Source: Sulfitobacter sp.
GTDB lineage: Bacteria; Pseudomonadota; Alphaproteobacteria; Rhodobacterales; Rhodobacteraceae
Assembly (NCBI GenBank): GCA_024636405.1
Contig: JAGXHC010000219.1
Location: forward strand, 1-25,039
DNA length: 25,039 nucleotides
Direction: 5' to 3'
Under the pieces are notes generated by a model, which searched no databases, was not told where the DNA came from, and saw nothing but the letters and a program-made list of their open reading frames with translations. Below, one piece after another: positions 15,742 through 24,255 of the stretch (positions are counted from its first letter, which is position 1; each line of letters opens with the position of its first letter). Position numbers and translations under genes: made by a program.

Positions 15742-16216
15742 GAAATTCCCAATATTCACAGATGTTTGAACTGGGCTTGCTATGGGCTTTGACGCAACTG
15801 TGTTGTGGCTGGGACGTTCCCTTGCCTTGAGTGAGGGTCTTGGTGCGATGATCGTTCTCAACTCCACCCGTCGTGCGTATTTTAAACTTTGTGGGCAAAT
15901 CATTGATCTCAATAATTTAGATATCGCGACGCGTCTGAATTTCTGCCAATCGAGGTCTGAGGTTGATCCGAACAAGGATTAGTTGGTCCTCGTTATCGGG
16001 CCGGGCAATCGTTTGATGAAAAATTAGGCACCTTTTTAGCCCCTGATTTCTTGGCGGCAAAGCCGGTTCTGCCGCTATCCACATGCATCAAGGCGATTTT
16101 CAAACCATTTCCAACGCCCCGCACCTTGCACGCTGCGACATTCAGCCGTTTGCTTGGCCTTATTGAGTTGCCGCCGCTGAGCCAAGACGCCATGTTGGGG
16201 ACAGGAGCACCCATAT
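15742..16216 (+). other. Gene-poor stretch between tRNA-Thr and the transglutaminase cluster
   Basis: This 475-base stretch has no convincing gene. Short frames on both strands (for example 15782-15982 plus and 15993-16223 minus) have no recognisable domain and no ribosome-binding site. An imperfect inverted repeat, AACAAGGA/TCCTCGTT, lies at 15971-15994. The final bases carry AGGAG (16203-16207), 9 bases before the ATG at 16217. The promoter of the cluster should lie here, but no clear hexamer pair was found. The tRNA 3' end is a possible integration point, although no second copy of its sequence is present in the stretch. Confidence 0.6.
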
Positions 16217-18193
16217 ATGTCAATCACTGCCAGTATCTATCACCTTACGCACTACAAATATGACCGTCCCGTCACGGTTGGGCCGCAGATCATTCGCCTG
16301 CGCCCTGCGCCCCATTCGCGCACCAGGGTGATTTCTCATTCCCTGAAGGTCTCGCCGGAAAACCACTTTGTGAATCACCAGCAAGACCCCTACGGCAACT
16401 GGCTGGCGCGTTTCGTGTTCCCCGAACCGGTGATGGAGTTCAAGATCGAGGTCGATCTGGTCGCCGACATGTCGGTCTATAACCCGTTCGACTTCTTCGT
16501 CGAAGAACATGCGACCAAGTTTCCGTTCAGCTATGGCGATGAGATTGCCCCCGATCTGAGCATCTACATGCGTCCCGATCCGGTTGGCCCGCTGCTAAGC
16601 GACTTCATGAAAACCATATCGCGTGATCCGATGGTGACGGTCGATTTTCTGGTGACGCTCAACAGCCGTTTGGCATCCGAGATCAATTATGAAATCCGCA
16701 TGGAGCCGGGCGTGCAAACCCCCGAGGTGACCCTTGCGCGCGCCTCGGGGTCTTGCAGGGACAGCACTTGGTTACTGGTGCAGATCTTGCGCAATCTTGG
16801 GTTGGCCGCACGGTTTGTGTCGGGATATCTGATCCAGTTGAAACCCGACCTCAAGGCGCTGGATGGGCCATCAGGGACAGACACAGACTTCACCGATCTG
16901 CATGCCTGGGTCGAGGTATACATCCCCGGCGCTGGCTGGGTCGGGCTTGATCCGACATCGGGACTGCTGGCAGGCGAAAGCCACGTGCCGCTGGCCGCGA
17001 CACCGCATTACCAGAACGCTGCCCCCATCGCGGGTGTGGCCTCTTATGCCGAAGTCGATTTTTCCTTCGACATGCAGGTCAAACGCACCGCCGAACACCC
17101 CCGCATCACGAAACCGTTCTCTGACACCTCATGGAATGCGCTGAACCAACTGGGTCAGGACATCGACGCCCGACTTGAGGCAGGCGATGTGCGCCTGACC
17201 ATGGGCGGCGAGCCCACGTTCGTTTCGATTGACGATTTTGAAGGCCCCGAATGGAACACCGATGCAGTCGGCCCCACCAAGCGTGGGCTGGCAGACAAGC
17301 TGATCCGCCGCTTGCAGGATAAATTCTCGACCGGCGGTTTGCTGCATTACGGTCAGGGCAAATGGTATCCGGGCGAGACCCTGCCCCGTTGGACGTTCTC
17401 GATGTTCTGGCGCAAGGACGGGCATCCGATCTGGAAAGACCCAGACCTGCTGGCGCGCGAAGACACGCATGAAGATGTTGGCCCACAGGACGCGCAGGCC
17501 CTGTTGGTGGAAATCGCACGTTCGCTTGCGGTTTCGGGTGAAAACGTGCTGCCTGCCTTTGAAGACCCCGCCGAGTGGATCATCAAAGAGGCGAACCTGC
17601 CCGAAAACGTCACGCCAGAAAATTCCAAACTGAAAGACCCCGAAGAACGCGCGCGCATCGCAAAGGTGTTCGCGCGCGGGTTGAGCACGCCTGCGGGATA
17701 TGTCCTGCCGGTGCAACGCTGGCAGGCCCGTGCTTCAAGCCGGTGGCTGTCAGAGGTGTGGAACCTGCGGCGCGGCAAGGTCTTCCTGGTCTCCGGCGAC
17801 AGCCCCGTTGGCTACCGTTTGCCCCTTGGCACCCTGCCCCACATCCCCGCAAGCGACTATCCCTTCGTCTATCCGCAAGATCCGTCAGAGCCGCGCGAAC
17901 CGCTGCCCGAGGATGTGAGCGCGCGCACGCAGGCCATTGCCAGTCGCACGGAAGACACCTCTGTCAGCCAGACACAGAACGAACAGACCCTTGATGCCGA
18001 TATGACAGGTCGCGTGCGCACCGCGATTTCGGTTGAGCCGCGCGATGGCAAGCTGTGTGTCTTCCTTCCCCCCGTAGAGACGCTTGAAGATTATCTCGAG
18101 CTGATCGCCGCCACGGAAAACGCCGCCAAAACAATCGGGCGCAAGGTGCTGATCGAAGGTTATTCACCCCCAGCGATCCACGCATCGACGTGA
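16217..18193 (+). CDS. Transglutaminase/DUF2126 amidoligase, N-terminal part (split gene)
   Basis: The 658-codon frame holds a transglutaminase-like domain at about residues 1-270 with triad Cys180 (SGSCRDST), His229 (DLHAWVEVY) and Asp245 (GLDPTSG). The first part of DUF2126, which Pfam describes as a putative amidoligase, follows with [14 protein letters not shown] and [18 protein letters not shown]. The frame ends shortly after VLIEGYSPP because of a shift in the C5 run 18167-18171; family members continue [14 protein letters not shown], which is encoded in the next frame. The full protein would be about 1104 residues, normal for the family. It heads a cluster with an ATP-grasp/alpha-E protein and another transglutaminase. 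The substrate is unknown. AGGAG at 16203-16207 supports the start. Confidence 0.88.
   Translation: MSITASIYHLTHYKYDRPVTVGPQIIRLRPAPHSRTRVISHSLKVSPENHFVNHQQDPYGNWLARFVFPEPVMEFKIEVDLVADMSVYNPFDFFVEEHATKFPFSYGDEIAPDLSIYMRPDPVGPLLSDFMKTISRDPMVTVDFLVTLNSRLASEINYEIRMEPGVQTPEVTLARASGSCRDSTWLLVQILRNLGLAARFVSGYLIQLKPDLKALDGPSGTDTDFTDLHAWVEVYIPGAGWVGLDPTSGLLAGESHVPLAATPHYQNAAPIAGVASYAEVDFSFDMQVKRTAEHPRITKPFSDTSWNALNQLGQDIDARLEAGDVRLTMGGEPTFVSIDDFEGPEWNTDAVGPTKRGLADKLIRRLQDKFSTGGLLHYGQGKWYPGETLPRWTFSMFWRKDGHPIWKDPDLLAREDTHEDVGPQDAQALLVEIARSLAVSGENVLPAFEDPAEWIIKEANLPENVTPENSKLKDPEERARIAKVFARGLSTPAGYVLPVQRWQARASSRWLSEVWNLRRGKVFLVSGDSPVGYRLPLGTLPHIPASDYPFVYPQDPSEPREPLPEDVSARTQAIASRTEDTSVSQTQNEQTLDADMTGRVRTAISVEPRDGKLCVFLPPVETLEDYLELIAATENAAKTIGRKVLIEGYSPPAIHAST
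18167..18171 (+). other. Frameshift site (C5 run) inside the DUF2126 gene
   Basis: Reading 0-frame gives TCA CCC CCA GCG ATC and stops at TGA 18191-18193. One extra C would give TCA CCC CCC AGC GAT CCA CGC ATC GAC GTG ATC, encoding [11 protein letters not shown] and joining the two frames. The site therefore looks like a one-base deletion in a homopolymer, as a mutation or a sequence error. A minus-one ribosomal slip could also restore the product, but the local heptamer ACCCCCA does not fit the standard XXXYYYZ slippery pattern. Confidence 0.85.
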
Positions 18194-19530
18194 TCCGCGT
18201 GGCCCCCGACCCCGGCGTGCTAGAGGTCAACGTGCATCCTGCCGCGTCTTGGGCCGAATGTGTGCACACCACCGAAACAGTGTACGAAGAAGCCCGCCAG
18301 ACCCGTCTGGGCACCGACAAGTTCATGATCGACGGGCGTCATACCGGTACCGGTGGCGGCAACCATGTGGTTGTCGGCGGTGCGACGACGACAGACAGCC
18401 CGTTTTTGCGCCGTCCTGACCTGCTCAAAAGCCTGATCCTGTTCTGGCAGCGCCATCCCAGCCTGTCCTATCTGTTCTCTGGCACCTTTGTCGGTCCGAC
18501 GTCGCAGGCCCCACGCATCGACGAGGCGCGCCATGATGCGCTTTACGAGCTTGAAATCGCACTGGATCAGATTTGGCCGCCCACCGAAGGGACGCCGCCG
18601 CCGCCATGGCTGACCGACCGCTTGCTCCGCAACAGCCTGATCGACGTGACAGGCAACACCCACCGGACCGAGATTTGCATCGACAAGCTTTTTTCACCCG
18701 ATGGGCCCACGGGCCGTCTGGGCCTCGTCGAGTTTCGCGGTTTCGAGATGCCCCCCAACCCGCGGATGAGCCTTGCCCAGCAAGTCTTGATCCGGGCCAT
18801 CATCACACGCTGCTGGGAAAGCCCGATCAGTGGCAAGCTGACCCGCTGGGGCACAACGCTCCACGACCGTTTCATGCTGCCTGCCTGCATCTGGGATGAT
18901 TTCCTTGATGTGCTGGCAGACCTGAAAGCCCACGATATGGCGCTGGAAGCAGATTGGTTCAAAGCACAGGCCGAGTTCCGCTTCCCCTTCTGCGGCGAGG
19001 TCACTTACGAAGGCATGACGCTGGAACTGCGCCAAGCGCTGGAGCCGTGGCATGTGCTGGGCGAAACCGGAGCGATCGGCGGGACGGTACGCTATACCGA
19101 CAGTTCGGTTGAACGCTTGCAGGTCAAGCTGACCGGGCCAAACCCGGACCGCTACAAAGTGACGGCAAACGGGCGTTTTGTGCCGCTGCAACAGACCAAG
19201 GGGAACGAAGAACGCGTGGGCGGTGTGCGCTTCAAAGCGTGGAAACCGGCCATCTCTTTGCATCCTGTGCTTGAGGTCGACGCGCCTTTGACCTTTGACA
19301 TCTACGACACTTGGACGGGCCGTTCTTTGGGCGGATGCCGCTATCATGTGGCACATCCCGGCGGGCGCAATTTCGATACCTTCCCGATCAATGGCAACGA
19401 GGCCGAGGCACGGCGGCTGTCTCGGTTTGAACCGATGGGACACACCACCAACAGCTACACGCCCCCCGACGAGATACCGCATCCAGAATTCCCGATGACG
19501 CTGGATTTGCGGCGCCGTCCGGGTTTGTAG
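18190..19530 (+). CDS. DUF2126 putative amidoligase, C-terminal part (split gene)
   Basis: The 446-codon frame starting at GTG 18190 encodes the second half of DUF2126. Hallmarks are [95 protein letters not shown] and [20 protein letters not shown]. The GTG is an internal codon of the family (the Val of RIDVIRV), and there is no ribosome-binding site, so independent translation is doubtful; the GTGA overlap is best seen as a by-product of the frameshift. The domain resembles glutamine-synthetase-fold ligases according to the proposed amidoligase classification. If the shift is real in the cell, the ligase half would probably be lost or depend on slippage or coupled reinitiation. Confidence 0.85.
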   Translation: MIRVAPDPGVLEVNVHPAASWAECVHTTETVYEEARQTRLGTDKFMIDGRHTGTGGGNHVVVGGATTTDSPFLRRPDLLKSLILFWQRHPSLSYLFSGTFVGPTSQAPRIDEARHDALYELEIALDQIWPPTEGTPPPPWLTDRLLRNSLIDVTGNTHRTEICIDKLFSPDGPTGRLGLVEFRGFEMPPNPRMSLAQQVLIRAIITRCWESPISGKLTRWGTTLHDRFMLPACIWDDFLDVLADLKAHDMALEADWFKAQAEFRFPFCGEVTYEGMTLELRQALEPWHVLGETGAIGGTVRYTDSSVERLQVKLTGPNPDRYKVTANGRFVPLQQTKGNEERVGGVRFKAWKPAISLHPVLEVDAPLTFDIYDTWTGRSLGGCRYHVAHPGGRNFDTFPINGNEAEARRLSRFEPMGHTTNSYTPPDEIPHPEFPMTLDLRRRPGL

Positions 19531-19533
19531 CGC

Positions 19534-21924
19534 ATGCAGGGTTCGGCCTCATCACAGCGACAAAACGGGCCGCGTGATCTGTTGGGCGGATACCGTCAAA
19601 CCGCGGGTGCCCGTGACGAGATGCTGGACGGGGCGGGCAACGTCAAACCGATCTGGCAGGAGTTTCTAAACCATCTGCAAGGTCTGGGCGAGCGCGATCT
19701 TGCGCACCGGTTCTTGCGAGGTGATCAATATCTGCGGGATGCTGGCGTTATCTACCGGCAGTATAACGAGGCCGTATCCGTGGAACGCGACTGGCCGCTA
19801 AGCCATGTTCCCGTGCTGCTCAGCCAGGAAGAATATCAAGACATATCGGACGGGCTGATCCAACGCGCCGACCTGCTGGAATATGTTGTCCGCGATCTTT
19901 ATGGCGCAGCCGAGCTTGTGTCCTCGGGCCAGTTGCCTGCAACATTACTGACCCAAAACCCCGCATGGTTGCGCCAGATGGTTGGCGTCACCCCTGCGTC
20001 AGGTCACTATCTTAACCTTTTGTCGTTCGAGATCGGGCGCGGTCCGGATGGTAAGTGGTGGGTGATCAGCGATCTGGTCGAGGCCCCCTCCACCGCCGGT
20101 TTCGCCATCGAGAACCGTGTGGCCATGACCAAGGTTTTCCCAAACTTCTTTGCAAAATCCAACATCCAGCGCATCGCGGGCTTCTTTCGGGACTTTCAAC
20201 AACAGCTGTTTCATCTGCGGGGCAAGTCTGATGGTCAGATCGCCCTTCTGTCGCCCGGTCAGGCCAACCAAAACTATGCTGAACATGCCTATATTGCGCG
20301 GTATCTGGGACTTTTGCTGGTCGAAGGCGAGGATTTGATGGTGCAGGACGGGCGCGTGATGGTGCGCACCGTGGCTGGCCCCAAACCCGTCAGCATGGTG
20401 TGGAACCGGGTGCCAAGCGCGCTTTGTGACCCGCTTGAGCTGGATCAGGCCTCTTTGATCGGCACGCCGGGGTTGATTGATGCCCTGCGCCGCCAGCAAC
20501 TGAACATGGTCAATTCCGTTGGGGCCGCTGTGCTTGAGACACGGGCCTTGATGGCATTTCTACCCAAGATCGCGCGTCAGCACTTTGGCGAAGGCTTGAA
20601 ACTGCCCAACATCGCCACGTGGTGGTGCGGCGAGCAAAGCAAGCGCGATCACGTGATTGCCAACCGTGATCGTATGATCATCGGCTCGGCGTTTTCGACA
20701 GAACCCCTGATGGCCATTACCCGCACCGCTGGCGCACATGACGCGCGCAATATCACCGATCTTCTCAACCAGTCGGGGCGAGAGTTGGTCGGCCAGGAAG
20801 CCATCACTTTATCCACGACACCCACCTACGAAAACGACGCATTGGTCGCCCGCCCCATGTGCATCCGCCTGTTTGTCGCCCGCACACCCGAGGGCTGGCA
20901 GGTCATGCCGGGAGGCTATGCGCGGGTCAGCGCCGGTGACGACGCCAAGGCCTTTGCGATGCAGCGCGGCGGCAAGGTTGCAGATGTCTGGATCAAGGGC
21001 GAAAACACCATTGAGGCCCCAAGTCTGCTGGTGTCCGGCTCTGCGGCGACGCAGCGGCCATCGGCGCGCGCCGCCCTGCCAAGCCGCGCTGCCGACAACC
21101 TGTTCTGGCTGGGCAGATATGTGGAGCGTGCCGAGCATAACATGCGGCTTTTCCGGGCCTATTTCGCCCGGATCAACGATGGGGCGACAGCGGATGCACC
21201 GCTACTTGGCTATTTGCGCGCAAGCCATATGGACGGGGTTGCGGCTCATGCCAATGCGATGGCAAAGCGCTTTGAAGACCCCCTTGAGGCGGGGCTTACC
21301 GCCGCACGCAGGATCGGAGACCGCTTTTCGCCGGACGGTATGATGGCTTTGCACGATTTGGTGGCCACAACCAAAGACCTGAAAAAGCGTGATGTTCCGC
21401 TTGAAGATATCCCCAAAGAGATCAGCCTGCTTTTGCGCCAGATCACAGGCTTTGCAGGTCTTGTGCACGAAAACATGTACCGCTCTGATGGATGGCGGTT
21501 TCTGAGTATTGGCATCTCGCTTGAAAGGGCCGCGAACATGGCGCATCTGCTGGCGCAGCTTGTGTCGCCCGATGCCCCGGACGGTGCGCTGGATCTGGCA
21601 CTTGAAGTCGGTGATAGCGTAGTGTCCTACAGGGCGCGGTTTTCAATCCTTGCCAATCCCGTGGCGGTGACTGACATTCTGGGCATTGATGATCAAAACC
21701 CACGCTCGATACGCTACCATATCTCGCGCGCGAAATTCCATATCTCTGATCTGCCGGGCCAGAACAACAGCCATGTTCTGTCAGATGTCGCCCGCCAGAT
21801 CTTGATGCTTGAAACGCTGCTTTCGGCCAGCGCCCCGTCCGAGCTGACGTCACAGGCGATGTTGAAGGTCCAGCATGATATCTGGCACATTGCCGATGCA
21901 CTGACCCTGGCGCATCTGGTCTAG
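19534..21924 (+). CDS. Circularly permuted ATP-grasp protein fused to alpha-E domain
   Basis: The 796-residue protein joins two families that are often separate genes. Residues about 70-490 match the circularly permuted ATP-grasp type 2 family (COG2308), with FLRGDQYLRDAGVIYRQYNE, VNSVGAAVLETRALMAFLP and LPNIATWWCGEQ. Residues about 512-796 match the helical alpha-E domain (COG2307/DUF403), starting PSRAADNLFWLGRYVERAEH. ATP-grasp enzymes ligate a carboxylate to an amine with ATP, so a peptide-bond-forming role is inferred; the substrate is unknown. It follows the DUF2126 stop by 3 bases and precedes the second transglutaminase by 3 bases, so cotranscription is likely. No clear ribosome-binding sequence is present. 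Confidence 0.9.
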   Translation: MQGSASSQRQNGPRDLLGGYRQTAGARDEMLDGAGNVKPIWQEFLNHLQGLGERDLAHRFLRGDQYLRDAGVIYRQYNEAVSVERDWPLSHVPVLLSQEEYQDISDGLIQRADLLEYVVRDLYGAAELVSSGQLPATLLTQNPAWLRQMVGVTPASGHYLNLLSFEIGRGPDGKWWVISDLVEAPSTAGFAIENRVAMTKVFPNFFAKSNIQRIAGFFRDFQQQLFHLRGKSDGQIALLSPGQANQNYAEHAYIARYLGLLLVEGEDLMVQDGRVMVRTVAGPKPVSMVWNRVPSALCDPLELDQASLIGTPGLIDALRRQQLNMVNSVGAAVLETRALMAFLPKIARQHFGEGLKLPNIATWWCGEQSKRDHVIANRDRMIIGSAFSTEPLMAITRTAGAHDARNITDLLNQSGRELVGQEAITLSTTPTYENDALVARPMCIRLFVARTPEGWQVMPGGYARVSAGDDAKAFAMQRGGKVADVWIKGENTIEAPSLLVSGSAATQRPSARAALPSRAADNLFWLGRYVERAEHNMRLFRAYFARINDGATADAPLLGYLRASHMDGVAAHANAMAKRFEDPLEAGLTAARRIGDRFSPDGMMALHDLVATTKDLKKRDVPLEDIPKEISLLLRQITGFAGLVHENMYRSDGWRFLSIGISLERAANMAHLLAQLVSPDAPDGALDLALEVGDSVVSYRARFSILANPVAVTDILGIDDQNPRSIRYHISRAKFHISDLPGQNNSHVLSDVARQILMLETLLSASAPSELTSQAMLKVQHDIWHIADALTLAHLV

Positions 21925-21927
21925 TCG

Positions 21928-22806
21928 ATGCTCTATGATATCCGCCTCACAATATCACATAACTACGCACAACCTGCAGGAAACGGGCGTCATCTTTTGC
22001 GGGTTTCGCCGCGCCCGCTTGCGAACCGGCAGCGCATCACCGCACATCTGATAGAAGTGTTGCCCGCCCCGGACGACCGCTATGACAGCGTTGATTTTTT
22101 CGGCAATGCGGTCAGTGCGGTGACCCATATCGCCCCTCACGACAAGATGGTGATCAGCATGTCGGCGCGGGTTGATGTGACTGTCCCGACAGAGCGTCCC
22201 GACGCCCATGCCGGCCTACAGGATCTGGGTCTTGATCTGGCAAAGTCGCGCGCGCTTGATCCGGCATCTCCGCTCCATTTTCTGGGGCCCGCCCCGCGCT
22301 TGACCACAAATTCAGACATTGCCGCCTTCGCGCGGGCGCATTGCGACCTGTCCGCAAGCGTGCGTGATATTGTGCAACAGCTTGGCGGCGCGTTGCACGC
22401 TGCGATGACCTTTGATGCCACTGCTACAGATGTGAATACCGACGCCGCCGAGGCGTTCAAGAACCGGCGCGGGGTGTGTCAGGATTTGTCGCATATCATG
22501 ATCATCGCGCTGCAATCGCTGGGTATTCCTGCGGGTTACGTCAGCGGGTTCTTGCGGACGCTGCCGCCTCCGGGCGGGGTCAAACTGGAAGGTGTCGATG
22601 CGATGCACGCCTGGGTAAATGCCTGGTGCGGTGCGACACAAGGATGGATCGAATACGATCCGACAAATGCAACGCTGATCACCACGGACCATATCGTGGT
22701 GGCTTATGGTCGCGATTATTCCGATGTCAGCCCGGTAATCGGGCATTTGCGATCCTCGGGCGCGCAGGTCAATTCGCAGGCGGTGGACGTGGCCGTCGTA
22801 GACTAA
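21928..22806 (+). CDS. Transglutaminase-like protein
   Basis: The 292-residue protein has the N-terminal beta-domain common in this group (MLYDIRLTISHNYAQPAGNG) and a transglutaminase-like cysteine protease or amidase core. The triad is Cys184 (RRGVCQDLSH), His227 (AMHAWVNAW) and Asp244 (EYDPTN). It has no signal peptide, so it should act in the cytoplasm. It is the third gene of the cluster and probably cleaves or transfers an amide bond made by the neighbouring ligases; this is inferred. Its stop lies 8 bases from the convergent urtE stop. Confidence 0.92.
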   Translation: MLYDIRLTISHNYAQPAGNGRHLLRVSPRPLANRQRITAHLIEVLPAPDDRYDSVDFFGNAVSAVTHIAPHDKMVISMSARVDVTVPTERPDAHAGLQDLGLDLAKSRALDPASPLHFLGPAPRLTTNSDIAAFARAHCDLSASVRDIVQQLGGALHAAMTFDATATDVNTDAAEAFKNRRGVCQDLSHIMIIALQSLGIPAGYVSGFLRTLPPPGGVKLEGVDAMHAWVNAWCGATQGWIEYDPTNATLITTDHIVVAYGRDYSDVSPVIGHLRSSGAQVNSQAVDVAVVD

Positions 22807-22814
22807 ACGGCCCT

Positions 22815-23510
22815 TTAAAGTGCCAGATCGGCGATCAACATCTCTTTGGTGTACTCCGCCTTCACTTTGCGTGGGCTGTTTCGCCCACCTTCGACCACGA
22901 TAAAGCTATCGCCAAGCGCATAGGCGAAATCTGCATTCTGTTCGACCAGCAGGATCGCCATCTCGCCTTTCGAGCGCAGCAGGCGCAGCGCATCGCCGAT
23001 CTGCTCGATGACATTGGGCTGGATGCCCTCGGTCGGTTCATCCAGCAGCAAAACGGCAGGTTTGGTGATCAACGCACGGGCAATGGCCAGTTGCTGTTGT
23101 TGACCGCCGGAAAGATCGCCACCGCGTCGGGCTTTCATGTCGCGCAAGACCGGGAAAAGATCAAAAATCTCGTCCGGTATGACGTGCTCGGATTTCGGCA
23201 AACAGGCAAACCCTGTCTCAAGGTTTTCAAGAACGCTCATCATCGGGAAAACTTCGCGGCCCTGCGGCACATAGGCGATGCCTGATTTCGCCGCCTGAAA
23301 CGCGGTTGACAGTCGCACCGGTTTGCCACCCACCTTTATCGCCCCGCCAGAGGCCGGATGCCGCCCTGCAATCGCCTTGAGCGTGCTGGTCTTGCCCACA
23401 CCGTTGTTGCCAACCATTGTGGTGATCTGACCCACCGGCGCATCGAACGATATCTCGTAAAGAATCCGGCTTTGCCCATAATGCAGATCAAGATTTTCGA
23501 CTTCAAGCAT
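22815..23510 (-). CDS. urtE: Urea ABC transporter ATP-binding subunit UrtE
   Basis: The 231-residue ATPase has Walker A GNNGVGKTS (residues 34-42), the signature LSGGQQQQ and Walker B AVLLLDEPTEGIQP. The EGIQPNVIEQI form is typical of UrtE in the branched-chain amino acid/urea (HAAT) transporter group. It pairs with UrtD to power urea import through UrtB and UrtC. It overlaps urtD by 8 bases and is the last urt gene here, converging on the transglutaminase gene. The assignment to urea instead of amino acids relies on motifs and gene order. Confidence 0.9.
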   Translation of the reverse strand: MLEVENLDLHYGQSRILYEISFDAPVGQITTMVGNNGVGKTSTLKAIAGRHPASGGAIKVGGKPVRLSTAFQAAKSGIAYVPQGREVFPMMSVLENLETGFACLPKSEHVIPDEIFDLFPVLRDMKARRGGDLSGGQQQQLAIARALITKPAVLLLDEPTEGIQPNVIEQIGDALRLLRSKGEMAILLVEQNADFAYALGDSFIVVEGGRNSPRKVKAEYTKEMLIADLAL

Positions 23511-24255
23511 GACCGCGCCCCAGATACACTTCGACCACCGTCGGGTTAGAGGTCACGTGATCCAGACTGCCTTCGGCAAGCACCGATCCTTCGTGCAGCA
23601 CCGTCACCTTGCAGTTCAGGCGGCGGACAAACTCCATATCATGCTCAACGACAACGACAGCGCGGGTCTGCGCGGCGCGTTTGAGAATATCCGTCGTCTT
23701 CTCGCGCTCCTCGACCGTCATGCCAGCGGCAGGTTCATCGACCAACAAAAGCCGCGGTTCCTGCGCCAGAAGCATACCGATTTCCAACCATTGCTTTTCG
23801 CCGTGGCTTAGCTCTCCTGCGATGCGGGGCAGACTGCCTGACAGGCCGATCTCCTCGGCAATCGCCTCAATCCGCGCTGCATTGGCGGGGGTCTTGCGGT
23901 GCAACAAAACGGCCAGGGGTCCACGCGGGTTTTTCAGTGCCATGGCTAGGTTTTGCCGCACGGTTTGCGCCTCGAACACTGTTGGCTTCTGGAACTTGCG
24001 CCCAATGCCCGCGTTGGCAATGTCGGCCTCGGACATCCCCAGCAAGGATATGTTACGCTCGCCCCAGATCACGCGACCCTCGTCGGGTTTGGTCTTGCCG
24101 GTGATGATGTCCATGAACGTCGTTTTACCCGCGCCATTGGGGCCGATGACGGCACGCAATTCAGGTTCCGCAATCTGGATAGACAGGCTGTTGATCGCCT
24201 TGAACCCGTCGAAACTGACCGACACGCCTGACACTTCCAGCAAGGTGTTGTTCAT
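23503..24255 (-). CDS. urtD: Urea ABC transporter ATP-binding subunit UrtD
   Basis: The 250-residue ATPase has Walker A GPNGAGKT (residues 38-45), FMDIITGKTKPDEGRV, the signature variant LSHGEKQWLEIGM and Walker B LLLVDEPAAGMT. The signature LSHGEKQ is characteristic of UrtD. Its ATG overlaps the urtC stop as ATGA, and its stop overlaps urtE. It is expected to form the nucleotide-binding pair with UrtE at the inner membrane. Confidence 0.92.
   Translation of the reverse strand: MNNTLLEVSGVSVSFDGFKAINSLSIQIAEPELRAVIGPNGAGKTTFMDIITGKTKPDEGRVIWGERNISLLGMSEADIANAGIGRKFQKPTVFEAQTVRQNLAMALKNPRGPLAVLLHRKTPANAARIEAIAEEIGLSGSLPRIAGELSHGEKQWLEIGMLLAQEPRLLLVDEPAAGMTVEEREKTTDILKRAAQTRAVVVVEHDMEFVRRLNCKVTVLHEGSVLAEGSLDHVTSNPTVVEVYLGRGHA

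Noticed and set aside
15263..15898. Minus-strand frame of about 211 codons with a GRIELPTSSLPMTRSTTELLQ segment
   Set aside because: That segment is the antisense translation of tRNA-Thr, a well-known false-gene pattern, and the rest overlaps the short gene and the start of murA.
18167..18173. Programmed minus-one frameshift signal
   Set aside because: A slip would restore the protein, but the heptamer does not have the XXXYYYZ form and no downstream pseudoknot was recognised. A mutation or sequence error is simpler, so this is left only as an alternative.
22476..23285. Plus-strand frame of 269 codons across the transglutaminase end and urtE
   Set aside because: It runs out of frame over the transglutaminase 3' end and antisense to urtE; no domain is seen.
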